From contig CADEFM010000012.1 in the NCBI GenBank assembly GCA_902826605.1, forward strand, positions 91,573-155,572: DNA of 64,000 bases, given 5' to 3'. The translations under genes and the position numbers were made by a program. The stretch is from an uncultured Acidobacteriota bacterium. Lineage in GTDB: Bacteria > Acidobacteriota > Terriglobia > Bryobacterales > Bryobacteraceae. Below are positions 17,139-25,900 of this stretch, piece by piece. Under the pieces are notes generated by a model. The model did no database searches, was not told where the DNA came from, and saw only the letters and a program-made list of their open reading frames with translations. Numbering within the stretch: the stretch's first letter is position 1; each line of letters begins with the position of its first letter.

Positions 17139-18050
17139 ATGGCAGCAATTACATCGGCAAATGTAGCGAACGCGATTGTGAAACTGGTGGCGGCGGATGC
17201 GCTGCCGGCGTTAATGGGGAACCTGGTGATGGGGAACCTGGTGAATCGCGACTACGAACAGAGGGTGGCGCAGGCGGGGGACACGATCAACGTGCCGATT
17301 CCGCCGACGCTGGTGGCGAACAACATCGCCGAGGGAGGGACGGTTACGACGCAGAACCCGAACTTGGGGAACGCGCAGATCGTCCTCAACACGCACGCGG
17401 AGGCTACCTTCCAAGTGCCGGACGTAACCAAGATTCTGGCGGTGCCGGATCTATTGAAGCTGTATATGCAACCGGCGGTGGTTGCACTGGCGGAGCGCAT
17501 CGAAACGGATCTACTGGCGCTGTATGCGCAGTTCAATGCGAACACCCCGGTGGGTACCGGTGGGGGCGCATTGACGGAGGCGACGGTGGACGCGGCGGAG
17601 ACGGCATTGTTCAACTCCAAAGTTCCTGCCAGCGCTTCGAAATATCTGGTGGTGGACCCGGGGGCGTATTCGACGCTGCGGCAGATTCCACGCTTTAGCG
17701 AATATCAGACGGCGGGCGAGGCGGGATTACGGGCGCTGGTAGATGGAACCGTGGGCAAGATGAAGGACTTCTATATCTTCCGCTCGCAGTTCGTGTCGCA
17801 CACGGGAACCACCACGGTGACCTCCCACAATTTGGGATTCGCCAAGAATGCGATCGGACTGGTGGTGCGCAGATTGCCGCAGCCGTTGCCGGGAACCGGG
17901 GCAATTGCGGAGTACGCGGAGCTGGGGAATTTCGGGATGCGGGTGACGATGAGCTACCAGCCGAATACGTTGGCGCAGCAGTTCACAGTGGACGTGCTGT
18001 ATGGGGTGGGCGTGCTGCGGAATAATCACGGGATACGAGTGAGCAGCTAG
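17139..18050 (+). CDS. Major capsid protein, P22 coat (gp5)-like
   Basis: A 303-residue coat protein. The segment DYEQRVAQAGDTINVPIPP, followed by the helix PAVVALAERIETDLLALYAQF, matches the pattern of P22 gp5-type coats, which have the HK97 fold with a scaffold but no maturation protease. The C-terminus (MRVTMSYQPNTLAQQFTVDVLYGVGVLR) is also typical. The ATG has AAGGAG upstream. A GC-rich hairpin follows the stop. The family call is from remembered sequence pattern, not a search. Confidence 0.85.
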   Translation: MAAITSANVANAIVKLVAADALPALMGNLVMGNLVNRDYEQRVAQAGDTINVPIPPTLVANNIAEGGTVTTQNPNLGNAQIVLNTHAEATFQVPDVTKILAVPDLLKLYMQPAVVALAERIETDLLALYAQFNANTPVGTGGGALTEATVDAAETALFNSKVPASASKYLVVDPGAYSTLRQIPRFSEYQTAGEAGLRALVDGTVGKMKDFYIFRSQFVSHTGTTTVTSHNLGFAKNAIGLVVRRLPQPLPGTGAIAEYAELGNFGMRVTMSYQPNTLAQQFTVDVLYGVGVLRNNHGIRVSS

Positions 18051-18062
18051 AGACGGCGGACC

Positions 18063-18085
18063 GCGCGGCCCGTTTCGGGCCGCGC
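18063..18085 (+). other. GC-rich stem-loop after the coat gene
   Basis: A perfect 10-bp stem (18063-18072 with 18076-18085) with a 3-base loop lies 13 bp after the coat stop. No T-run follows, so it is not a complete intrinsic terminator. It may protect the coat mRNA 3' end or partly reduce read-through into the tail genes. Confidence 0.55.
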
Positions 18086-18119
18086 CGCGGCAAGAAATAC
18101 GCGAAAAAACGGGAGTTCT

Positions 18120-18887
18120 ATGGCGCTGATGACGGATGGCAATCCGAATGGGACGGAAGAGTTACGGGTGTATGAAGCTTCGATTTTGAGCGTGGCTCAC
18201 GTGGAAGGAATCAATCTGGACGCGAAGCTTGGATTGGCCACGGAGGAAGTCTCGCAGGAAGTCCTGGACATGCTACTGGGGCACGATCCAGGGCCGGCGG
18301 GGTTGGGCGGCGGCCGGCGGGCGGTGGGCGTATCCGATGTCGTGGTGACGCCGCAAGTGAAACGATGGCACGCGCTGCACACGCTGGGCGTGGTGTATCG
18401 GGACGTGTATCACAACCAGCTCAACGACCGGTATCGAATGAAGTGGGAGGAGTACCGGATGCTGACGCGGGAAGCGCGGGAGCAGTCCATGCGATTTGGG
18501 ATTGGGCTGGTGACCGCGCCGATTCCACGTGCCGGGCTGCCGGGCTTCAGCCTGGTGGCGGGCGTTACTCCAGCGACCACGTATTACGCGCGGGTGAGCT
18601 GGGTGGGAGTGAATGGCGAGGAAGGAATCGCGAGCTATTCCACTACCTATCAGACGCTGGACAACACTGAGTTGGCGGTGGATATCACCGCCGCCGCAGG
18701 GGTGGCGGGATGGAACTTGTACATGGGTCTCCACTATGACGCGCTGGCGCTGCAGAACTCCGCGCCGATTCCGGTGGGAACAACGTTCCTGCTTCCGCCA
18801 ACGGGGTTAGTGGCGGGGAGTGCGCCTGGAAACGGGCAATCGCCGGACGTGTACGTGGCGGGCGGCCGGTTGCTGAGGCGAGGATAG
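18120..18887 (+). CDS. Probable head-tail connector / virion protein
   Basis: A 255-residue protein after the coat gene. The N-terminal ~140 residues are mainly helical with a conserved-looking KRWHALHTLGVVYRDVYHNQ segment, as in head-completion adaptors. The last ~110 residues are beta-rich (TPATTYYARVSWVGVNGEEG), resembling a fibronectin-like domain that decorates virions. It fills the slot of the head-tail adaptor between coat and tail completion genes. I do not recognise a precise family. GGGAGTT lies upstream of the ATG. Confidence 0.6.
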   Translation: MALMTDGNPNGTEELRVYEASILSVAHVEGINLDAKLGLATEEVSQEVLDMLLGHDPGPAGLGGGRRAVGVSDVVVTPQVKRWHALHTLGVVYRDVYHNQLNDRYRMKWEEYRMLTREAREQSMRFGIGLVTAPIPRAGLPGFSLVAGVTPATTYYARVSWVGVNGEEGIASYSTTYQTLDNTELAVDITAAAGVAGWNLYMGLHYDALALQNSAPIPVGTTFLLPPTGLVAGSAPGNGQSPDVYVAGGRLLRRG

Positions 18888-18889
18888 CG

Positions 18890-19387
18890 ATGGCACAGAC
18901 GGCCAGCATCGCGGCTCGCAGACTGGTTGGTCTGTTGACATCCGTGGAGACAGGGTTTGGTCCGGTGGTGGCGCAGATCGCGGAGGACGCGGGGGTGGAG
19001 TTGGCGGCGATTCCCGCGGAGAGCGTGATCCAGCAGAATGCGCCTGTCGCGTTGGCCGAACGGAGTACGGCGGTGAAGTATCCGGTGGTGCACGTATACG
19101 TAGACCGCGTGCAGAATCTGCTGACCGAGAAGTTCCGAAGATTTTCCGGGAAGGTGCGGACGGTGGCGGAGGTGCGGGTGTCGCAGGACCGGATCGAGGG
19201 GTTAGAGGAGAAGGTGCGGCTGTATGTGGACGCGGTGACGCAGGTGCTGGACGCGAACCGGGGATCGTGGGGCGAGGGGATGTATTTCACGGGCGGATAT
19301 GACGTGAAGTTCGACGCGATGCAGCAGGGGGGGAAGAACTTCTTGCAGATCGCGCGGGTGAGTTTTGAGGTGGATTTGTCGAGTTAG
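18890..19387 (+). CDS. Probable tail completion / neck protein
   Basis: A 165-residue alpha/beta protein starting 2 bp after the preceding gene. The segment KYPVVHVYVDRVQNLLTEKF, followed by alternating beta strands (VRTVAEVRVSQDRIEGLEEKV), and the position just before the tail tube gene resemble tail terminator or neck proteins of siphoviruses. The assignment rests on position, size and predicted fold. Confidence 0.6.
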   Translation: MAQTASIAARRLVGLLTSVETGFGPVVAQIAEDAGVELAAIPAESVIQQNAPVALAERSTAVKYPVVHVYVDRVQNLLTEKFRRFSGKVRTVAEVRVSQDRIEGLEEKVRLYVDAVTQVLDANRGSWGEGMYFTGGYDVKFDAMQQGGKNFLQIARVSFEVDLSS

Positions 19388-19410
19388 CGGGGATTGAAGG
19401 AATTTCATTC

Positions 19411-20583
19411 ATGTCATGTTACATATCGTCGAATGATAACCGGATCTATGTGGGGCTGGAGTCCGCGTATGGACAAGTAGTGGCGGTCACGGAGCAGAAC
19501 CGGATTCCGGCGGTGAAGCTGGGGGCACGGCAGACGCCGGAGACTACGAGCCGGCGCGATAAGACGGGTGGGCGGACGTTCGTGGGTTTGCCCAATGCGA
19601 TCCGTAAGAAGACCGCGTATGAGCTGAGTACGTTCATGACGGCGTGGAACGATCCGCTGGTTGCTCCCACGCATGGTCCGCTGTTTCAGGCCGGGATGGG
19701 AGGGTCTCCGATCTTGTTTGCCGGGGGAACGGTGGCGGCGACCGACGGGGTGACTAGCGTTACGTTCTCTGCCGCGCATGGATTGGTTCCGGGACAGGGA
19801 GTGACTAGCGGCGGGGACCTGCGGTTCGTCGCCGGTGTGCTGGATGCGATGACAGTTTTCGTGAACGCGCCTTTCACGTTAAGCCTGGCAGTTGGCGCGG
19901 TGATGGGCCCTACGATCACTTACCCGCTGGCGCACGATTTAGGGAGCGTCAGCATTTTCGACTACTGGGATCCAGTCACAGCAGTGCAGCGGATCCTGCA
20001 TGGCGCGGCGGTGGACCGGATGCGGATCACCGTGAACGGGGATTTTCACGAGTTCGGGTTCGGGGGGCCGGCGCGCGATCTGTTGGATAGCGCCAGCTTC
20101 TCGAGCGGCCTGGGAGGGCTGACGGCGTTTCCGGCGGAACCGCTGATCACGGGGTTCGACTACACCGTTGTTCCGGGGCATCTGGGGCAGGTGTGGATGG
20201 GGACGACTGCGACGCAGTTCCTGACGTTGACGGAAGCGCAACTGGTGCTGGAGAACAACATTGAGCCGCGCGTGAGAGAGTTCGGGAGCGACGTGGCGCA
20301 GTGCATCACGGCGGGCGTGAGGTCTGTTCAACTCAATTTCAGCGTCTTCGAGGAGGACGATGCGGCGACGCAAGGGTTGTACCAGGCGGCGAGGCAGCGG
20401 TCGGCGATCGGAGTGATGCTGCAGTTGGGCCAACAAAGCACGCAACTGTTTGGGGCGTACATGCCGGCGATGTTGCCGGAAGTTCCTGAATTCGACGATG
20501 CGGAGACGAGGCTGCAGTGGCGGTTCCAGAGCAGCCGGGCACAGGGGACGGTGAATGACGAGTTGTATATCGCCTTTGGCTAA
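19411..20583 (+). CDS. Major tail tube-like protein
   Basis: A 390-residue, beta-rich protein in the tail tube slot, followed directly by the frameshifted tail chaperone, as in lambda-like tails. It begins with a compact YISSNDNRIYVGLESAYGQV segment typical of tube proteins that contain a phage tube beta barrel. A central inserted beta domain (about residues 100-175, VTFSAAHGLVPGQGVTSGG) may project from the tube. The length is about twice that of a minimal tube protein because of that insert. Confidence 0.7.
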   Translation: MSCYISSNDNRIYVGLESAYGQVVAVTEQNRIPAVKLGARQTPETTSRRDKTGGRTFVGLPNAIRKKTAYELSTFMTAWNDPLVAPTHGPLFQAGMGGSPILFAGGTVAATDGVTSVTFSAAHGLVPGQGVTSGGDLRFVAGVLDAMTVFVNAPFTLSLAVGAVMGPTITYPLAHDLGSVSIFDYWDPVTAVQRILHGAAVDRMRITVNGDFHEFGFGGPARDLLDSASFSSGLGGLTAFPAEPLITGFDYTVVPGHLGQVWMGTTATQFLTLTEAQLVLENNIEPRVREFGSDVAQCITAGVRSVQLNFSVFEEDDAATQGLYQAARQRSAIGVMLQLGQQSTQLFGAYMPAMLPEVPEFDDAETRLQWRFQSSRAQGTVNDELYIAFG

Positions 20584-20971
20584 AGGTAATGACGGTGGAA
20601 CGGGCGCGAGCTACGAGAGCGCCGTGTGGTTCGACTCGACGGCGATGGCGGGCGTGAGGTTCGCGGTGGCTCGCATTTCATTGGGGCGGCGTATTGAGCT
20701 GGCGCGGAAGATGCGGGAGATCGGGCGAAAAGCCGAGTTTCTAGAAGCAGGAACCGATGCGCGGGAGAAGCTGGAGGCCGCGGTGATCTCGGGCGAGATC
20801 GATCGCGCATATCTGGAATGGGGCCTGGTGGCGGTGGAGGGGTTGACGATCGACGGCGAGGGAGCTAGTCCGGCGCTGGTGATCGAACGCGGGCCGATGG
20901 AGCTGGCCGCTGAGGCGCTGACTCGCGTGAAGGCCGAGTGGGGGTTGAGCGAGACCGAACGAAAAAACTGA
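20555..20971 (+). CDS. Tail assembly chaperone, short (gpG-like) form
   Basis: A 138-residue, mostly helical, acidic protein starting 29 bp inside the tail tube gene. It ends at TGA 20969-20971, right after a canonical -1 slippery heptamer. Small helical proteins in this slot act as tail assembly chaperones that bind the tape measure and recruit tube subunits. They are made in a short form and a frameshifted long form. The true start could be later, since the family-like part begins near AVWFDS. Confidence 0.7.
   Translation: MTSCISPLAKGNDGGTGASYESAVWFDSTAMAGVRFAVARISLGRRIELARKMREIGRKAEFLEAGTDAREKLEAAVISGEIDRAYLEWGLVAVEGLTIDGEGASPALVIERGPMELAAEALTRVKAEWGLSETERKN
20962..20968 (+). promoter_or_regulatory. 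Programmed -1 ribosomal frameshift site (A_AAA_AAC)
   Basis: The heptamer AAAAAAC sits in exact slippery phase: zero-frame codons are CGA AAA AAC, followed at once by TGA. A -1 slip lets the ribosome continue with CTG ATC GTC into an open frame ending at 21312. Overlapping chaperone genes joined by -1 slippage are the rule in siphovirus tails. Confidence 0.88.
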
Positions 20972-21312
20972 TCGTCGCATTCCATTTCATTCAAAGGGGC
21001 CAAGGAGACACGGCGCCTGCCGGGTGGAAGTGCGAGCAGTGCAGACGGCAGGGACTGGAAGCGACGCGGCGGTGCGGGTGGCTTCCGGAAGCAGAACGGG
21101 GGCCGCGGCGAATTGTGTGGGCGCGGGGACGGACGTCCCTGGATGAATGCCCGACGTCGGCGATCCAGCCGCAGAGTTTGGAATGGATGGAACGATTTCT
21201 GATGTGGAAGCTGGCAGGGAGCGGGGATCTTTTGACTTTGGCAGCGCGCGATGCGGATGCGTACCTGACATTGGAGAAAGAGTGGAGAGAGGCACAGGAT
21301 GGCAACGGATAA
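20968..21312 (+). CDS. Tail assembly chaperone, frameshift extension (gpT-like)
   Basis: This is the -1 frame portion read after slippage at 20962-20968, giving a fusion of about 250 residues. The extension is ~115 residues and contains WKCEQCRRQG, a later RRCGWL and DECPTS. This CxxC...C...C arrangement could bind zinc. It has no convincing start of its own: the frame-internal GTG at 20938 lacks a ribosome-binding site. It overlaps the next gene by 14 bp. Confidence 0.8.
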   Translation: MIVAFHFIQRGQGDTAPAGWKCEQCRRQGLEATRRCGWLPEAERGPRRIVWARGRTSLDECPTSAIQPQSLEWMERFLMWKLAGSGDLLTLAARDADAYLTLEKEWREAQDGNG

Positions 21313-21814
21313 CTGGCTCAGTGGCGTAGCGGCAGGCATGACGACGAGCATGGCCGACCAATTGCAGAGGTTGCGCGCGATCAGTGACGTCTTGGGACAG
21401 CAGACCTCCAATCTGCGAACCCTCGCGAGTGGGAGCGGCGGCTCCGCGTTGGGCACGATCGGCAGTGTTCTGGGGGGCGGGTTTGGATTGTCCCCGCTGA
21501 TCAGCGGATTGCTCAGCGCTTTCGGCGGCGGAGGGGACCCGAGCGCTCCGCCGGCTTTGTTGCCTTTCTTACGGCCGGCTCCGGTGCGGTTGAACGCGGG
21601 TATCAGCGCGGAGGTCGGCGCTACTCCTTTTGCGGTCGATTTCGGGCAGGGTGGCGGGCCGCGGCCCGTGAACCTGGCGCCGGCGCAGATTACCGTGCAG
21701 GTGCAGGCGATGGATAGCCGGTCTTTTCTCGACCACAGTCACGACATCGCGCGCGCGGTGAGGCAGGCAATGCTTGAGACCACGGTGCTGAACGACGTGA
21801 TCCGGGAGGTGTAG
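21299..21814 (+). CDS. Putative very short tape measure protein
   Basis: A 171-residue protein in the tape measure slot, between the chaperone and the tail-tip genes. The first ~45 residues are helical (SMADQLQRLRAISDVLGQQ). A Gly-rich hydrophobic middle follows (about 46-80), which could span a membrane as in tape measures. The C-terminus is helical (SFLDHSHDIARAVRQAMLE). Siphovirus tape measures are usually the longest gene product, so this one is extremely short. By the usual ~0.15 nm per residue it would set a tail of only about 25 nm. The alternative is a small tail protein with the tape measure lost. Confidence 0.6.
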   Translation: MATDNWLSGVAAGMTTSMADQLQRLRAISDVLGQQTSNLRTLASGSGGSALGTIGSVLGGGFGLSPLISGLLSAFGGGGDPSAPPALLPFLRPAPVRLNAGISAEVGATPFAVDFGQGGGPRPVNLAPAQITVQVQAMDSRSFLDHSHDIARAVRQAMLETTVLNDVIREV

Positions 21815-21815
21815 C

Positions 21816-22175
21816 TTGGCACAATTTCCTGCCTTGAAGACGGGGGCCGTTGCGCAATATCCATCGGACAGAACGCGGCGATTTTCCACGCTGCGCTTTC
21901 ATTTCGTGGACGGAACGGAGCAGCGGTTCCCGGGCCATGCAACGGTGTTGAAGCGATGGACGCTGCGGCTGGATTTGTTGGACGAAGCGGAGTTACACGA
22001 GATGGGTGAGTTCATGGCTACCCATGGCGGACGAGCAGGCACGTTCTCTTTCACCGATCCGTTTGACGGCCTTGTCTACGCCGATTGCAGCTTCGAACAG
22101 AACGAGATGGCGCTCGAATACTTGGACGCGAGTCGCGGGCGAGTGGTGGTAGTGATCAAGGAGAACAAGAGTTAG
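21816..22175 (+). CDS. Distal tail-like protein (paralogue A)
   Basis: A 119-residue protein with a TTG start and a strong GGGAGG upstream. Its body is paralogous to the first ~95 residues of the next gene: both open FP..TGA..YP, share an aromatic/Arg core (W.LRLDLL against W.MRMRGL) and end FTDPFDG / FLDPAGN. The slot after the tape measure is that of the distal tail protein. No hydrolase motif is visible. Confidence 0.6.
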   Translation: MAQFPALKTGAVAQYPSDRTRRFSTLRFHFVDGTEQRFPGHATVLKRWTLRLDLLDEAELHEMGEFMATHGGRAGTFSFTDPFDGLVYADCSFEQNEMALEYLDASRGRVVVVIKENKS

Positions 22176-22961
22176 ATGCTGGTGTTTCCGCAAATTTCGA
22201 CTGGAGCCGCGACGCTGTATCCCTTAACCAAAGCGCGCGCGGGGCGAACGGCGGTGAACACGCTAGCCGACGGGGGCACGGACGTGTTCGCCGATCACGA
22301 TGCGGCACAAGTGACATGGGAAATGCGGATGCGGGGGCTGACGCGAAACGAGTGGGACGCCATTGAGGCGCTGTTCGATCAAACGGCCGGAGGGTGGAAG
22401 GCGTTCACGTTTCTGGATCCGGCGGGGAACTTGCTGGCTTGGAGTGAGGACCTCACGGACACGGTCTGGGCGAAAGACGCGCTGTTGATCTTGGCGACGG
22501 GAATCGCGGATCCGCTGGGAACCACCCGGGCGATGCGCGTAACCAATACGGCGCAAGTCTTGGGGAGCGTGACGCAAACGCTGGCTGCGCCGGCGGATTT
22601 CCAATACTGCTTGAGTGTGTGGGCGCGCAGCGGGGCGGGCTCGTCGATTTCTTTGCGGGTGGGAAACACGCTTCAAACATTCGGACTAGGGGCAGTGTGG
22701 AGAAGACTCACGGTGTCCGCTCATGCGGGTCCGCCGGCGGGCGACACGGTAGCGTGTGGTGCGGAGCTGGCGGCGGGAGCGGTGGTGGATCTATTCGGAA
22801 TGCAATTGGAGGCGCAGCCGGCGGCATCGCCCTACAAGCGAACGGGCGCGCGAGCGGGGGTGTATTCAAGTGCGCGGTTTGCCTCCGATGAACTGACGGT
22901 GACGGCGCAGAGCACCGATGCGTACGACACGGTAATCCGGATTGTGAGCAGGGAGACCTAG
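22176..22961 (+). CDS. Tail-tip protein with C-terminal carbohydrate-binding-like domain (paralogue B)
   Basis: A 261-residue protein. Residues 1-95 are a paralogue of the preceding 119-residue protein. Residues ~105-225 form a beta-sandwich-like domain (SVTQTLAAPADFQYCLSVWA), similar in pattern to carbohydrate-binding modules found in phage head and tail proteins. It ends with a short beta tail. The start follows the previous stop without a gap. It probably sits at the tail tip and may touch the cell surface; this is inference from domain pattern. Confidence 0.6.
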   Translation: MLVFPQISTGAATLYPLTKARAGRTAVNTLADGGTDVFADHDAAQVTWEMRMRGLTRNEWDAIEALFDQTAGGWKAFTFLDPAGNLLAWSEDLTDTVWAKDALLILATGIADPLGTTRAMRVTNTAQVLGSVTQTLAAPADFQYCLSVWARSGAGSSISLRVGNTLQTFGLGAVWRRLTVSAHAGPPAGDTVACGAELAAGAVVDLFGMQLEAQPAASPYKRTGARAGVYSSARFASDELTVTAQSTDAYDTVIRIVSRET

Positions 22962-22965
22962 GCGG

Positions 22966-25900
22966 ATGCCGACCATCGATCAATTGAAAGAGCAAGAGAC
23001 TCCGCCTACTCCGTTGTTCCTTTTCGATTGCGCGTGGAATTCGGGCGCGGTGGAGCGGTGGAGCACGCACGAGGTCACGGTGAATGGCGCGGTCTATTCT
23101 GGGCGGCTGCTGCGGCATAATCTCTTCTCCCTGCAGGCATCTTCCGAAGATGGACTTGATGGGGCTCAGAAGATCGCGTTGACGCTGTCTAACGCGGATT
23201 CGCGGTATTCGCAGATTGAACGGGCGACGGGATTCAAAGGCGCGCAGGTAACGGTGCGGTTTGTCTTCTACGATCTGACGGCAGACGTGGCTGCGTCCGA
23301 GGTGCGCGTGGTCTTTCAGGGAGTTGCGAATCCGGCGGAAGAGATTACGGAAGCGGGGTTTTGGTTGAGCGTCACCAACCGGCTCAATTTGTCGCGGGTG
23401 ATACTGCCAGAGGTTAGGATCGAGCGGCGGTGTCCGTGGATGTTTCCCGCGACGGTGGCGCAAAGGCAAGACGCACTCACGGGAGGTGCGAAGGGGAAAT
23501 ATTCGGCGCTGCACCGGTGCGGATACTCGGCGGATCTTCCGGGCGGCGCGGGGAATCTGGACACCGGCGGCGTGCCATTCACTAGCTGCGAGTTTACGAG
23601 GGCGGCATGCGAGCAGCGTGGCATGTTCGGTGTGGACGGAGCGAGCCAGACGACACGGCGCTTTGGCGGCGTTGAGTTTGTTCCGGCGCAAATCGAGGTG
23701 AGGAGCTTCGGAGAAAAGGGCACGCATCTTTCGCCGATTCTGGATAACCAGGCGCGTTATAGCGATTACGTACCGCTGGTGTACGGAACGGCGTGGTACA
23801 AGCCGCCCACGGTGTTCGCCCGCAACGACGGAAATCTGACTCGCATGGAAGTGCTATTGGGCATGGGCGAGATGGAGGACGTCGTCAAAGTGGTGGTGAA
23901 CGGGGTTGAGATTCCCGAGGGGCAAAGCGGCACGGATATGACGGCGACGGGTTGGTACCACGTCGTGTCAATGGGGAGCCGCAATGGCGTGTTCAATCTG
24001 GATTTCGCCGACGGGGCTGGAAATCCGCTAGGCGATCCGTATGGGAGCATGGCGGCGCTGAGCGTAGTTGTGCCGAACCAAATCAGCAACGGGTTGACGC
24101 TGGCCAAGGTGGAAGTCCTGGTGAAGGGGCTAAAGCTGGAGCAGTTCGATGCGGCAGGCGTGACCCTCGGTGAATCGTTCACGAACAATCCGGCGTGGGT
24201 GTTGCTGGACGTGCTGCGCAGGAGCGGGTGGGTGCCGGCTGAATTCGATCTGACGAGTTTCGCCGCTGCCGCGGCGTATTGCGGGGCTGCCATTTCGACG
24301 TCCGATTTGTATGGGAACCCGGTGGCGGCTCCACGGTTCCAATGCAATCTGGTGGTGCAAGGACGCAGGAGCGCGGCGGAGGTCGTCAAGGGAATCCGGA
24401 ATGGCTCGATGCTGATGCTGACTTACGGGGTCTCCGGACTGTTGACGCTGCGCGTGGAGAGCACGCTGGCCTTGCAGCAGGCCATGCAGCCATCGGGCAG
24501 CAACAGCACCGCCGTACTCAATGGCGGATGGCCCGCGTATGAATTCAGCGATGCATCGGCGGCGTATTCCGGAATTCTGCGGAAGCCGGGCGGCGAGCCT
24601 ACGGTCCGGTTGTGGTCGCGCGGCGGGGCGGACACGCCGAACCGGCTGACGGTGGAGTTTCAGGACGAGTTCAACGAGTATCAGCAGGACAGCCTGGCGC
24701 TGTCGGATACGGATGACTGGCTGCTGACGGCGCGCGAGGTTACGGCCGCGTTTCCGGCGCTGGGTTTGCCGAACTTCGATCAGGCGTCCCGCGTCTTGCA
24801 GCTGCAACTTTATAAGAGCATCCAAGGCTACACGTTCGCGGAGTTTGAAACCACGGTGCGCGGGGCGGGGCTTGCGCCGGGCGACATCATCACGGTTACG
24901 TATCTCAAAGAAGGCTTGCAAAGGCAGACGTTCCGCGTGGTGAAGCTGGCTCTTGGCCGGAACTATGAGACCGTCGCGATCACGGCGCAATGGCACGACG
25001 ACGCCTGGTACATCGCGGTGGGAGCGGGGTCGGGCGGCGGCCGGAGGCAGGGTGACACGAGCGTTGGATTGCCGCGGCCGCTGGTGGGCAGCGTCATCGA
25101 CGTCCATGGAAATCAGCAGTTCGGGATCGACGAGACGCCGGTGATTACGGCGGATGGGAGTCTGTGGGTGGACTTGGGCGTATTCTTCACGCCTCCGGTT
25201 GTTGGCGGGGCTACGGGCGCGGCCATTCCGTTGTTGAGTTTGAGTCCGCAGATTCAGACGACGGGCGGCACGCTAGAGGGCGGCCGGAATTTCTACTACG
25301 CACTCGCGGCGGTGGATGGGGGCGGCGGAGAGACCGGCCTATCCTTCGTGGTGCGCGCGAAGACGCCATCGGGAACCGATACGAACGCGGTGACTCTGAC
25401 TGGGTTGCGATTCTCGCCGTTAACCTCGGCGTTTCATGTGTACCGTGGTCTGAATCCGAGCCAGCTGCTGCGCATTGCGGCGAACGTTACGCCGGGGGCA
25501 ACCTTCATGGATACGGGAGCTGTGCCAGAACTGACGGGACCGCCGGATCGCAATTTTCATCACGCGAACTTTTACTGGCGATGGCAGAAGCTGCCGGAAG
25601 TGGCGGCGGATCTGTTTTCCTCGACGACGATCGGGAATACGACGCTGGGGATGCTTCCCAACGTATTTCAAGGCGTAATGGCGCGCATCACGCGCGGGCA
25701 CGGTGCGGCGCAGGAGCGGGTGGTGACGGCCAACAGCGCTACGGAGCTGACCGTGATGCCCGCCTGGACGGTGACGCCGGATGCGACCAGCTACTTCACG
25801 GTGTCGGACGCCACGTGGAATTTCGGCGCGGTTTCGACGGTAAGTCCCGCGCATGTGCACCTGCCGAATCGCACGGGAACCACGGTGGAGATTTCCGGCC

